From the NCBI RefSeq assembly GCF_000015165.1, contig NC_009485.1:8141501-8205500 (forward strand): a stretch of DNA of 64,000 nt, written 5' to 3'. This document shows positions 9,407-16,330 of this stretch, one piece after another (position 1 is the stretch's first letter; every line of letters begins with the position of its first letter). The position numbers and the translations under genes were made by a program. The stretch comes from Bradyrhizobium sp. BTAi1. Lineage in GTDB: Bacteria > Pseudomonadota > Alphaproteobacteria > Rhizobiales > Xanthobacteraceae. The notes beneath the pieces are model-generated. The model saw only the letters and a program-made list of their open reading frames with translations. It ran no database searches and had not been told where the DNA came from.

Positions 9407-9865
9407 TCAGTCAACGAAATGGTGTAAGTGTTTCTCGATCTCATAGATCGGATATTTGGTCAGATCCTTTCCGATTTCCGCGATGATGCGTTTTTTAATG
9501 GCAGGATTGAGCGCCTCGCGCACGTCTGCCAACGTTCGCGGCGGGGCAACAACCACAAGCGCTCGTGCGTTACGGTCGCGTACCAAGTTTTCCATGGCCG
9601 TCGCCACTCGTTTGGCAAAGCGATGCTCTTCTAGTTCGTGCCAGTCGGTCTGCGCCACAGCGCTGCGCAAATTTGTCCGAGCACGCTTGAAAACGCGCCC
9701 AGGTCGATCGCTACCCTGCTCATGTGCTGGGGGATTGTCGTCGACAAATACGCGCTCGGTCTTCAAGTCCAGATAGTGCTCATCGCCGTCATTCCGTAAA
9801 AATAGAGCTTTGCGGCCGTCGCCAACGAAGACAAAGGCGCCATGCGGGATTTTGAGCTTCGTCAT
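9407..9865 (-). CDS. Host-attachment (baeRF-like) family protein
   Basis: 152 residues that match the family annotated as 'protein required for attachment to host cells'. Seen are IPHGAFVFVGDGRKALFLRN at the N-terminus, a central FAKRVATAMENLV, and ALVVVAPPRTLADVREAL, then a C-terminal EIGKDLTKYPIYEIEKHL. The fold is related to the archaeal release-factor domain. The real function is unclear; the name comes from an Agrobacterium attachment locus. The gap 9151-9406 upstream of the synthetase holds nothing recognised. Confidence 0.8.
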   Translation of the reverse strand: MTKLKIPHGAFVFVGDGRKALFLRNDGDEHYLDLKTERVFVDDNPPAHEQGSDRPGRVFKRARTNLRSAVAQTDWHELEEHRFAKRVATAMENLVRDRNARALVVVAPPRTLADVREALNPAIKKRIIAEIGKDLTKYPIYEIEKHLHHFVD

Positions 9866-10027
9866 CGGGCGTCACTCAAGAGGATGACCACTTCCAGTCA
9901 CCATCTGCGAAAGAGCCTGTTGCCGACTCATTCTGCCATACTGGTTCTTGCTACGAACGGCTCGGCACGTTAGTGCTATCACTCCCGCATCTTCATCGGA
10001 AGCGACTGGCTTCGGCAGCACTTCTAA

Positions 10028-10252
10028 TCATGTCCCTTTCACGTTTTCTGCAGCTTCAAGCGCAAGTCGCGCCTCGTGAACGAACGTCTCCCAACGCCTG
10101 TAAGGTGTAGTGCGGAGATGTTGCTTGTGATCGATAACGTCCTCATCCGGCCATTGATCGGCGCTACAAATTCTTTCGTTTGCGGGAATCTGAAAATAGG
10201 CCATCCGACAGAGCACGCGGGCTGCGGCTTCTATTTCAGCTTGCGTCGGCAT
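10028..10252 (-). CDS. Small hypothetical protein with upstream FixK-type box
   Basis: 74 residues, mixed charge, with no membrane segment (EIEAAARVLCRMAY; ARLALEAAENVKGT). The family is not recognised. A perfect TTGA-N6-TCAA site lies 57 bases upstream of the ATG, which supports it as a real, regulated gene. Confidence 0.6.
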   Translation of the reverse strand: MPTQAEIEAAARVLCRMAYFQIPANERICSADQWPDEDVIDHKQHLRTTPYRRWETFVHEARLALEAAENVKGT

Positions 10253-10309
10253 TGGAGCTTCTCCCGTGGCTATTCAGCAGAACATTCTGAAGTGGTGCAA
10301 GGGTTCGCC

Positions 10310-10323
10310 TTGACAGTTGTCAA
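10310..10323. promoter_or_regulatory. FixK/FNR-type box
   Basis: TTGACAGTTGTCAA, 57 bases upstream of the small gene at 10028-10252 on the minus strand, and just past the 3' end of the SDR gene. Confidence 0.7.
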
Positions 10324-10350
10324 TAAGGTCGTTGCACCATCTCAACTGGA

Positions 10351-11160
10351 TCATAAGCGGAGCCCGCCATCGATCTCCAGGACGCGGCCGGTGTAGTAGT
10401 CATTCTGCAAGATAAACGTCGCTGCATGACTTATTTCCGCAGGGGTCGCCAGACGGCGCATCGGTATGCTTGAAACAATTTTTTCTCGGATTCTTGGTGG
10501 GATTCCGGCCACCATTCTTGTATCGACAAAACCCGGCGCGATACCGGCGACGCGAATGTTATAGCGTGCGAGCTCCTTGGCCCAGGTCACGGTCATGGCC
10601 GCCACGCCTGCCTTGGCAGCCGAGTAATTTGTTTGTCCCACATTGCCGTAGCGAGAAATGCTTGAAATGTTGATGATTAGCCCGCCGCGTTGCTCCTCGA
10701 TCATGTGAAGGGCTGCTTCGCGCCCGCACAGGAACACGCCGATCAGATCGACGGCGATCACTTTGTTGAATTCTGAGAGCGACATTTTCCGCTGCACCTT
10801 GTGGTCGACGGCCTTGACCAGAAGCGCATCGCTCACCACGCCAGCGTTGTTGATCAGTCCGTCGATGGAGCCAAATTCAAGACGGATTTTGCGGAACGCA
10901 TCTTCAACCGCCGGCTCGTCGGTAACGTCGAGCGTGAAGGATTTGCTCATGCCGTCCAAGCCGGCCAAGCCAGCACATTGCCGCAGTGTCTCCTCCAGCA
11001 TGGAAGCGTCGCGATCGATGATCGCAAGGTTTGCCTTGCACTGAGCCAGGGTCTTTGCCATTTCCCGGCCGATACCTTGGCCAGCGCCGGTGATGACAAT
11101 CGTCTTGCCGCGGATGTCCAAAATGGGGACCTCACCGGTTCCAATTATTGAAATCACCAT
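10351..11160 (-). CDS. SDR family oxidoreductase (FabG/PhaB-like)
   Basis: 269 residues. It has the NAD(P)-binding TGAGQGIG (about residue 24), the NNAG motif, and the catalytic Ser and Tyr-x3-Lys (ISSISRYGNVGQTNYSAAK). The C-terminal LEIDGGLRL is the classical SDR end. The sequence resembles 3-oxoacyl-ACP and acetoacetyl-CoA reductases. With a PHA synthase at 22247 in the same island, supply of 3-hydroxyacyl-CoA for polymer storage is a reasonable but unproven role. A FixK-type box lies 23 bases from the start codon, shared with the divergent BON gene. The true start may be slightly downstream. Confidence 0.85.
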   Translation of the reverse strand: MVISIIGTGEVPILDIRGKTIVITGAGQGIGREMAKTLAQCKANLAIIDRDASMLEETLRQCAGLAGLDGMSKSFTLDVTDEPAVEDAFRKIRLEFGSIDGLINNAGVVSDALLVKAVDHKVQRKMSLSEFNKVIAVDLIGVFLCGREAALHMIEEQRGGLIINISSISRYGNVGQTNYSAAKAGVAAMTVTWAKELARYNIRVAGIAPGFVDTRMVAGIPPRIREKIVSSIPMRRLATPAEISHAATFILQNDYYTGRVLEIDGGLRL

Positions 11161-11183
11161 AGAATGTGCTTCCTGCCAGGAAA

Positions 11184-11197
11184 TTGACGGCGGTCAA
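11184..11197. promoter_or_regulatory. FixK/FNR-type box, divergent
   Basis: TTGACGGCGGTCAA lies between the SDR gene (minus, 23 bases) and the BON gene (plus, 105 bases). The plus-strand spacing fits activation better. Confidence 0.68.
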
Positions 11198-11302
11198 TGC
11201 GAAACGAGCCGCGACCCGAACAATTCTAGCCTGCGAAAGCCCCGCTTCTCGGAAATCGAGACGGGGTTAACAACCAACGGAGCTAAAGCTTTGGAGATGA
11301 CA

Positions 11303-11956
11303 ATGCGTACGGACAATGAGATCGAACGTGACGTGAAGGATGAGCTGCAATGGGACCCGGATCTCGACGCGACCGATATCGCGGTCTCGGTCAAGCAGGG
11401 GGTCGTAACGCTGGCTGGATTCGTCAAAAGCTGGAGCGACAAGTACGAAGCTGAAGCGGCAGCCAAGCGCGTGTCTGGCGTCCGCGGCATCGCCAACGAT
11501 TTGGAGGTACGCCTCCCGAACGTCGACGAACGTCCCGATCCAGATATCGCGCGAGATGCCGTTTCCGCACTCAAGAGTCAACTTCCCTTGTCCGCCGATG
11601 ACATTCGCGTGGTCGTCAAGAACGGCTGGATTACGCTCGAAGGAAATGTCGAGTGGTACTATCAGAAAAGTACGGCGGAATCGGCCGTCCGCCGGCTCAA
11701 GGGTGTCCGTGGTGTGATCAATTCGATCGTCATCAAGCCGCGCGTGCAGCCGTCGGAAATCAAACGTAAGATCGAAGACGCGTTCAAGCGCACTGCCGAG
11801 ATTGACGCGAATCGGATTACCGTGGAAGCCAATGGCGGCGAGGTGATCCTCAAAGGCACCGTTCGGTCGTGGGCGGAGCGAGAGGAAGCGGGGCGGCAAG
11901 CGTGGGCTGCGCCGGGCGTTACCAAGGTTGACAACCGCATCGTCGTCAGCCCGTAG
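11303..11956 (+). CDS. Triple BON-domain protein
   Basis: 217 residues with three BON domains at about 5-70, 75-145 and 150-215 (DIAVSVKQGVVTLAGFV; VVVKNGWITLEGNVEW; NGGEVILKGTVRSWAE). BON domains are small alpha/beta folds linked to membranes and osmotic or envelope stress (OsmY, Kbp), and some bind small ligands. No signal peptide is seen, so it is predicted cytoplasmic or membrane-peripheral. The start at 11303 follows GGAG at 11293 with 6-base spacing; an ATG at 11297 is too close. It is one of four larger BON genes here, two of which (11303 and 28813) are both 217 residues. Confidence 0.88.
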   Translation: MRTDNEIERDVKDELQWDPDLDATDIAVSVKQGVVTLAGFVKSWSDKYEAEAAAKRVSGVRGIANDLEVRLPNVDERPDPDIARDAVSALKSQLPLSADDIRVVVKNGWITLEGNVEWYYQKSTAESAVRRLKGVRGVINSIVIKPRVQPSEIKRKIEDAFKRTAEIDANRITVEANGGEVILKGTVRSWAEREEAGRQAWAAPGVTKVDNRIVVSP

Positions 11957-11976
11957 GTTGACAGCCGCAGGGGTAC

Positions 11977-12004
11977 GGGCGGCGGGTCTTGCTGCCGCCC
12001 TTCT
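11977..12004 (+). terminator. Stem-loop terminator after BON gene
   Basis: GGGCGGC (11977-11983) pairs with GCCGCCC (11994-12000) across a 10-base loop and is followed by TTCT. It sits 20 bases after the BON stop codon. The T-run is weak. Confidence 0.5.
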
Positions 12005-12048
12005 CCACGTTCGCCTGACGACTGGCCTTTATTCGAAGGAGTACTCCA

Positions 12049-12171
12049 ATGCGCGCATTTCTATGCGCGGTCGCCGCCGCGGTCGCCCTGGCAATCGTTG
12101 CGTATTTTGCTCTTGCTCCAGTTCAAAAGACCGCAGATCAAGCATTCAGGACTGAGGCCGTTCGCCTTTGA
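12049..12171 (+). CDS. 40-residue single-pass membrane peptide
   Basis: ATG at 12049 follows an excellent ribosome-binding site (AAGGAG, 12037-12042) and encodes 40 residues. The N-terminus MRAFLCAVAAAVALAIVAYF is one hydrophobic helix, followed by a short polar tail ending ADQAFRTEAVRL. Small peptides ending QKTADQAF-x-x-x-VRL are, to my memory, common in Bradyrhizobiaceae; no function is known. A decayed copy of its 3' end lies at about 13265-13316, downstream of the second regulator gene. Confidence 0.7.
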   Translation: MRAFLCAVAAAVALAIVAYFALAPVQKTADQAFRTEAVRL

Positions 12172-12237
12172 TTGCCATGCTTCTGTTCCGTACCCGGCTG
12201 GCCCATGGCCGGCGATCGCGCGGCCATTCACATCGCC

Positions 12238-12945
12238 TTAAGCCGCAGTCATAAGTTGATTGCTATTTGCATTGGTAGGCAATGATAGAAAATCATACGC
12301 TTGGGGGGCGATCTTCAGCTTGCGGGTTCCGTCGAATTCGAGGATGCCATGTTCCTTCAATTCTGTTAGCGCGCGGCTGACCGTCTCGACGGAAAGCCCT
12401 AGATAGTCAGCGATATCCTGCCGGCCCATCGGTAACGATATGAACTCATTTCGTCGCTGGCGCTTTTGAATCTGAGTAAGAAAAGCGAGAAGCTTATCGA
12501 TGGAACGTTGATGCCAGAGATTGAGAATATGAGTCTCCATGTGGAAGGCTGCGCAAACATCCGCATGCCGCAGCATTCTGGCTATGTTGCTATCTTCGCG
12601 CGTGAGGCGCTCGATGTCGACACGCTTGTAGCGCCCCAGAACCGTGCCCTCACAGATCGCCTCCACGACGATATCTGCACAGCCATAAGTGTGACATGCA
12701 AAGAAATCGCCCGGAAAAAAGAACTCCATGATGCATCGCTGTCCGCTGGGCAACAACAATACCTTTCGAGCAGCGCCCGTCTCCACCTGCCACCAATAAG
12801 CGTTTAGGCAATCCGGCGGACATATTTCTTGTCCTTTCGCGCACGCCACAGTTGTCCGTAGTTTTTGGAGATTTTGTTCGGGACGATGATGAGGCGAACG
12901 CGGAGCGGATCGCGCGAAGTCATCGTGACAAGCGCGGAGCTGCAT
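12238..12945 (-). CDS. Crp/Fnr family regulator, FixK-like (copy 1)
   Basis: 235 residues. It has an N-terminal cyclic-nucleotide-binding-type sensor domain (about 35-140), a dimer helix, and a C-terminal helix-turn-helix with ADYLGLSVETVSRALTELKE. The E-T-V-S-R recognition helix is the FNR/FixK type that contacts TTGA half-sites. There is no N-terminal FNR-style Cys cluster. Cysteines at EICPP, QRCIMEF and FFACHT are shared with copy 2 and largely with copy 3, suggesting redox or thiol chemistry. The start at 12945 is chosen for AGGAGG-like CCTCC (12951-12955) five bases upstream; in-frame ATGs at 12957 and 13035 lack one. Confidence 0.88.
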   Translation of the reverse strand: MQLRACHDDFARSAPRSPHHRPEQNLQKLRTTVACAKGQEICPPDCLNAYWWQVETGAARKVLLLPSGQRCIMEFFFPGDFFACHTYGCADIVVEAICEGTVLGRYKRVDIERLTREDSNIARMLRHADVCAAFHMETHILNLWHQRSIDKLLAFLTQIQKRQRRNEFISLPMGRQDIADYLGLSVETVSRALTELKEHGILEFDGTRKLKIAPQAYDFLSLPTNANSNQLMTAA

Positions 12946-13264
12946 GAATTCCTCCATACAAAACCGTTTGTCGAGCGAGAGACGCCGGATAGCGGCGGCG
13001 CCGGTCGATTTGGGTAGGCCCGATCTGTATTTCAAGAGCTGAAGCGTTAAAAATTATCATTCTCCGCAAGAGTCAAGAGTCTGACAAATCACTCATTTTT
13101 CAGCCATTTTCGCTCTCGCGCAAAGGCGGGTACTGACCGGTGGACGGCTCGCGATTGTATGGCTGCATATCTGGCAAGCTGTCTTGGTCTGACGCCCAAG
13201 GGACATGGTGGCGACAAGCCTGCCAGGCGGTGCCAAATCTAAAGGCCCGGCAATGCTCAATGCG

Positions 13265-13316
13265 GCTCAGAAGGGCTGCAGATCAAGCATTTAGGGCCGA
13301 GGCCATTCGCCTATGA
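13265..13316 (+). repeat. Decayed copy of small-peptide gene 3' end
   Basis: GCAGATCAAGCATT and GAGGCC-TTCGCCT-TGATTG repeat the last part of the 40-residue peptide gene (ending 12171), read ADQAFRAEAIRL-stop. An extra base upstream breaks the frame, and no start or membrane segment remains. The repeat sits at the same position relative to regulator copy 2 as the intact gene does to copy 1, which indicates a tandem duplication of the pair. The rest of 13036-13365 holds nothing else recognised. Confidence 0.6.
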
Positions 13317-13365
13317 TTGGCCCGCTCATGAAAGAACAAGCGAAGCCTGCAGGTCGCCGCGGACA

Positions 13366-13980
13366 CTAGCGTCTCCGAGGGCCACGATCGATCGGCTGAG
13401 CGAATTTCACTTGGCGAGGCCCGTCAAATTCAATGATGCCGCGCTCCTTCAATTCCGTCAGTGCGCGACTGACTGTTTCGATGGAAAGCCCGAGGTAGTC
13501 TGCCATGTCATGACGGCTCATTGGCAACGAAAAGAATTCATCTGGCGCCTGCCCCAAACGCGTCTGCATTTCTGTGAGAAATAGAAGCACTTTATCGATC
13601 GAACGCTGATGCCAGAGATTATTGATGTGGTTATCCATGTAAAATGCCGCACGGACAGTCGCGTCCCGAACCATTTCAGCGATGGCGCCATCTTCTCGTG
13701 CGAGGCGCTCGATATCTGCGCGATCGTAGCGTCCCAGGATTGTGCCATCGCCGATGGCCTCTATGACGAGGTCTGCGCGGCCATCGGTATGGCATGCAAA
13801 GAATTCGCCCGGAAGGAGGAATTCCAAGATGCACCGCTGCCCACTGGGCGATAGCAGCACCTTTCGAGCAGCACCGGCTTCTACTTGCCACCAGTATGCG
13901 TTCAAGCGTTCCGGTGGGCATACCTCTCGCCCTTTCGCGCACGCGACTGCGGTTCGCAACTCTATCAGTTTTCGTAACAC
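13366..13980 (-). CDS. Crp/Fnr family regulator, FixK-like (copy 2), start codon doubtful
   Basis: 204 residues from GTG at 13980, very similar to copy 1 (KGREVCPPERLNAYWWQVEA; GQRCILEFLLPGEFFACHT; ADYLGLSIETVSRALTELKE). The recognition helix and the three cysteines are conserved. Homology with copy 1 continues in frame upstream of 13980 (FARLVSRACGQNTAVLRKL), but the codon matching the copy 1 start reads AAT, with no ATG before an in-frame TAA. So either the shorter GTG form is made, lacking about 27 residues, or the gene is decaying. Confidence 0.78.
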   Translation of the reverse strand: MLRKLIELRTAVACAKGREVCPPERLNAYWWQVEAGAARKVLLSPSGQRCILEFLLPGEFFACHTDGRADLVIEAIGDGTILGRYDRADIERLAREDGAIAEMVRDATVRAAFYMDNHINNLWHQRSIDKVLLFLTEMQTRLGQAPDEFFSLPMSRHDMADYLGLSIETVSRALTELKERGIIEFDGPRQVKFAQPIDRGPRRR

Positions 13981-14114
13981 TGCGGTATTCTGGCCGCATG
14001 CGCGCGAGACGAGTCGCGCGAAAGCGGCGCGGCCGCACGTGGCATGCGATAGCTGATTGAACTGGGCGGAGGGAGCGACCTGAAAAAGATCGCGCGCGCA
14101 TTATTTGGGCAGCG

Positions 14115-14189
14115 TCAAATATGTTTCAAGGGCTCAGGTCAAAAAATTGCCACACTGGCACATGGGTTCCACACCCACCACATATTTGA
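14115..14189. promoter_or_regulatory. Spaced inverted repeat between regulator copy 2 and adk
   Basis: TCAAATATGT (14115-14124) and ACATATTTGA (14180-14189) are perfect 10-bp inverted arms 55 bases apart. A small internal palindrome, GCCAcacTGGC, lies between them. They occupy the 350-base divergent gap between a regulator and adenylate kinase, which otherwise shows nothing. Looping by a dimeric regulator is possible; chance cannot be excluded. Confidence 0.3.
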
Positions 14190-14333
14190 TATTTTTCTGT
14201 GTCTGGGACGATTGCGAATAGGCGTCTTTCAAGCGGGGCCCGCAGCAGCAGCCCCGAGGCTACTTCACCTCCTCCAGGGGCGAGGCCAATCGTGGACAGC
14301 TCCGCAGCGGCAAGATGCAAAGGAGGTCAGCCG

Positions 14334-14948
14334 ATGCGGCTTGTCATCTTGGGGCCGCCGGGGGCGGGCAAAAGTACACAGGCGCGGCGCGTGGCTGAAA
14401 AGTATGGAATCGCACACCTCTCGGTCGGCGATCTACTGCGGGCAGCGGTCGCATCTGACACGCCGGTCGGACCGCTAATCAAGGATGCCATGGCGCGCGG
14501 CGATCTTGTATCGGACGATATCGTGCAAACTATCGTCTTGAAGCAACTTGATGGTCCCGATGCCGCCAAAGGATTCATCCTTGATGGTTTCCCGCGGACA
14601 ATACCGCAGGCTGAGGCGCTCGGCCGTCGGCTCAAGAAACGAGGCCGCGATCTCGATGCGGTGATTGAGCTGAAGGCGGATGACCGGTTACTGCTTGATC
14701 GGATTGCTGCGCGGAACGCAAACACCGGGAGCCGTGGAGAGTTGCGGCGGGTCGACGACGATGCCGAGGTGCTGCGGCCGCGGATCGATGCCTACCATCG
14801 ACAGACAGCTCCGGTTCTCGATTATTATCGGGGACAAGGCCTTTTGCAGTCCGTGAACGGCATGCTTTCAATTGCTCAGGTCGAACAAGAGATCGACCGG
14901 GTTCTGGCGTGCCTTCCCCCTCAGAAGGGACTCGACTCTGACGCTTGA
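14334..14948 (+). CDS. adk: Adenylate kinase, short form
   Basis: 204 residues. The P-loop GPPGAGKST (residues 7-15), the AMP-binding GDLLR and GFPRT, and a short LID without the zinc-ribbon insert define a short adenylate kinase. It interconverts ATP + AMP and 2 ADP. AGGAGG (14321-14326) eight bases upstream fixes the ATG at 14334. The chromosome should carry a housekeeping adk, so this is an island paralogue. Beside an ADP-forming acyl-CoA synthetase it suggests adenylate balancing during starvation. No FixK box is seen upstream. Confidence 0.9.
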   Translation: MRLVILGPPGAGKSTQARRVAEKYGIAHLSVGDLLRAAVASDTPVGPLIKDAMARGDLVSDDIVQTIVLKQLDGPDAAKGFILDGFPRTIPQAEALGRRLKKRGRDLDAVIELKADDRLLLDRIAARNANTGSRGELRRVDDDAEVLRPRIDAYHRQTAPVLDYYRGQGLLQSVNGMLSIAQVEQEIDRVLACLPPQKGLDSDA

Positions 14949-14958
14949 TGCCCTGCCC

Positions 14959-15729
14959 TCAGCGATCGGCGCGAGATGAGCTTATCGTTGATGCATCAAT
15001 CATGCTGCCGAAAGAAACTGTACCCCTTGGCGACCCTTTGCCCCAATTTGCCGGGGGGGGGGGTAAAGTTGCCAGCATCCGGAGAATGCGCAGTCGCCGA
15101 ACGCCATCGAACTCTACAATACGGCGGGCTTGCAGGTCACCTAGCGCCCGACTGACGGTTTCGACGGAGAGACCAAGATAATCAGCGATATCGTAACGCG
15201 ACATCGGTAATGATACAAATCCGTCGGCTCTAGCGGGCATGCGCGCGCTCATCTGATCGAGAAAGACACGCACCTTGTCCACCGATCGCTGATGCCAAAG
15301 ATTGAAAATGTGCTCCTCCGCTCTGGCGATACGTCGAAGCCGAGCTTCGCGTAAAGTTTGCGCAATCGAGGAGCCCTCCTCGGCAAGACCCTCAAGATCG
15401 GCCCGCTTGTACCGACCGAGCACAGTGCCGTCGCAGACGGCGTCGACAACCGTGTCTTCGCCTGCGTTGTCGCAAACGAACCACTCATTCGGCAGAAAGA
15501 ATTCGTGTATGCATCGCAAGCCATTACTTTGCAGCCGGGCCTGCCTGACCGCGCCGGATTTGATGTGCCACCAGTAGTCTGCCAATCGGTCCGGTTCGCA
15601 AATCGGTTGGCCCTTCGAAGCTGCTACAACCGTTCGCCATTTTGTAAGTCGAGAATGGAACTTGCAATGATCGAAGCCCCGATCGTGGGTTGCCGCACGC
15701 GTGACCATGACAGATGCCCCATGTACCAT
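14959..15729 (-). CDS. Crp/Fnr family regulator, FixK-like (copy 3), poly-G in 3' end
   Basis: 256 residues with sensor domain, dimer helix and ADYLGLSVETVSRALGDLQA. The E-T-V-S-R helix again predicts TTGA half-site binding. Cysteines at PICEP, LRCIHEF and WFVCDN match those of copies 1 and 2. A run of 11 G on the plus strand (15053-15063) encodes the prolines near residue 220. The roughly 35 residues beyond it look unlike the family's usual end, so the reading frame after the tract may be shifted. A perfect TTGATCTCGATCAA 40 bases upstream of the ATG suggests autoregulation or control by another copy. Confidence 0.87.
   Translation of the reverse strand: MVHGASVMVTRAATHDRGFDHCKFHSRLTKWRTVVAASKGQPICEPDRLADYWWHIKSGAVRQARLQSNGLRCIHEFFLPNEWFVCDNAGEDTVVDAVCDGTVLGRYKRADLEGLAEEGSSIAQTLREARLRRIARAEEHIFNLWHQRSVDKVRVFLDQMSARMPARADGFVSLPMSRYDIADYLGLSVETVSRALGDLQARRIVEFDGVRRLRILRMLATLPPPPANWGKGSPRGTVSFGSMIDASTISSSRADR
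15053..15063. repeat. Homopolymer of 11 G inside regulator copy 3
   Basis: Eleven consecutive G on the plus strand. It is the longest homopolymer I noticed in the window, and it lies within the 3' coding end of a regulator. Such tracts vary in length by slippage, and are also sequencing trouble spots. Confidence 0.85.
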
Positions 15730-15769
15730 AACTTAAAATCAAGCTTCTGATTTCATTCTACTCTCATCG

Positions 15770-15783
15770 TTGATCTCGATCAA
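15770..15783. promoter_or_regulatory. Canonical FNR/FixK box
   Basis: TTGATCTCGATCAA, a perfect palindrome and the only site here with the classical TTGAT-N4-ATCAA form. It lies 40 bases upstream of regulator copy 3 (minus) and about 180 bases before the small gene at 15962 (plus). Confidence 0.8.
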
Positions 15784-15961
15784 AAGAGCAGTGTGCTGGC
15801 GCAAATGTGGCAAAACCTTGGCGGCGCGTGGCTTCGCAAGATCAAGATCGCTCCCGAACATTTTGATTTTACACTGCGAAAAGTTGTTGATGGAAAAATT
15901 AACTGAAACGACTCCGCCCACGCATCGACCGTCACCGCGGAGCATATGGAGCATGCCCCCC

Positions 15962-16219
15962 ATGATTGAACTGCAAATCAAACCGGTGATCATCGTCAAA
16001 GATACGCCGAAGCCGCGGCGACTGGCGACGCTTTCTCAGGCCAGGGCCTTCGTCGAAGAGGAACTTCGGCGCGGGCGGCCGCCGGCCTGGAGGGATTTGC
16101 ACCGCCGCCTTTCATCGGCCGCCAGCGCTGAAGATGCAGCCGAGGCGATCGGTGCCTTGCGCGAATTGCTTCAACTCGAGGACTTGCTCGTCGCGCACGA
16201 TCCGACAGGACACTCTTGA
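15962..16219 (+). CDS. Small hypothetical protein, possibly DUF982-like
   Basis: 85 residues: a short beta start (IELQIKPVIIVKD), then two helical stretches (LSQARAFVEEELRRG; EDAAEAIGALRELLQL). The beta-then-helix plan resembles DUF982 proteins of Rhizobiales, but the match is weak. ATG at 15962 has GGAG ten bases upstream; alternatives at 15890 and 15953 are possible. It is divergent from regulator copy 3. Confidence 0.45.
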   Translation: MIELQIKPVIIVKDTPKPRRLATLSQARAFVEEELRRGRPPAWRDLHRRLSSAASAEDAAEAIGALRELLQLEDLLVAHDPTGHS

Positions 16220-16243
16220 GTTTGCCGGGAAGCGGAAACCTCA

Positions 16244-16257
16244 CTGACAGCCGTCAA
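16244..16257. promoter_or_regulatory. Imperfect FixK-type box without a clear target
   Basis: CTGACAGCCGTCAA: one mismatch to TTGA-N6-TCAA, with the TGAC-N4-GTCA core intact. It lies between the ends of two convergent genes (16219 and 16331), so no promoter target is evident. Confidence 0.3.
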
Positions 16258-16330
16258 TCGACTGCTCCTGCGTGACATTCAAAGAGATTGCGCGGCGAAG
16301 ATTGTGCGATGCCCAGCACGGTGCGGCACG

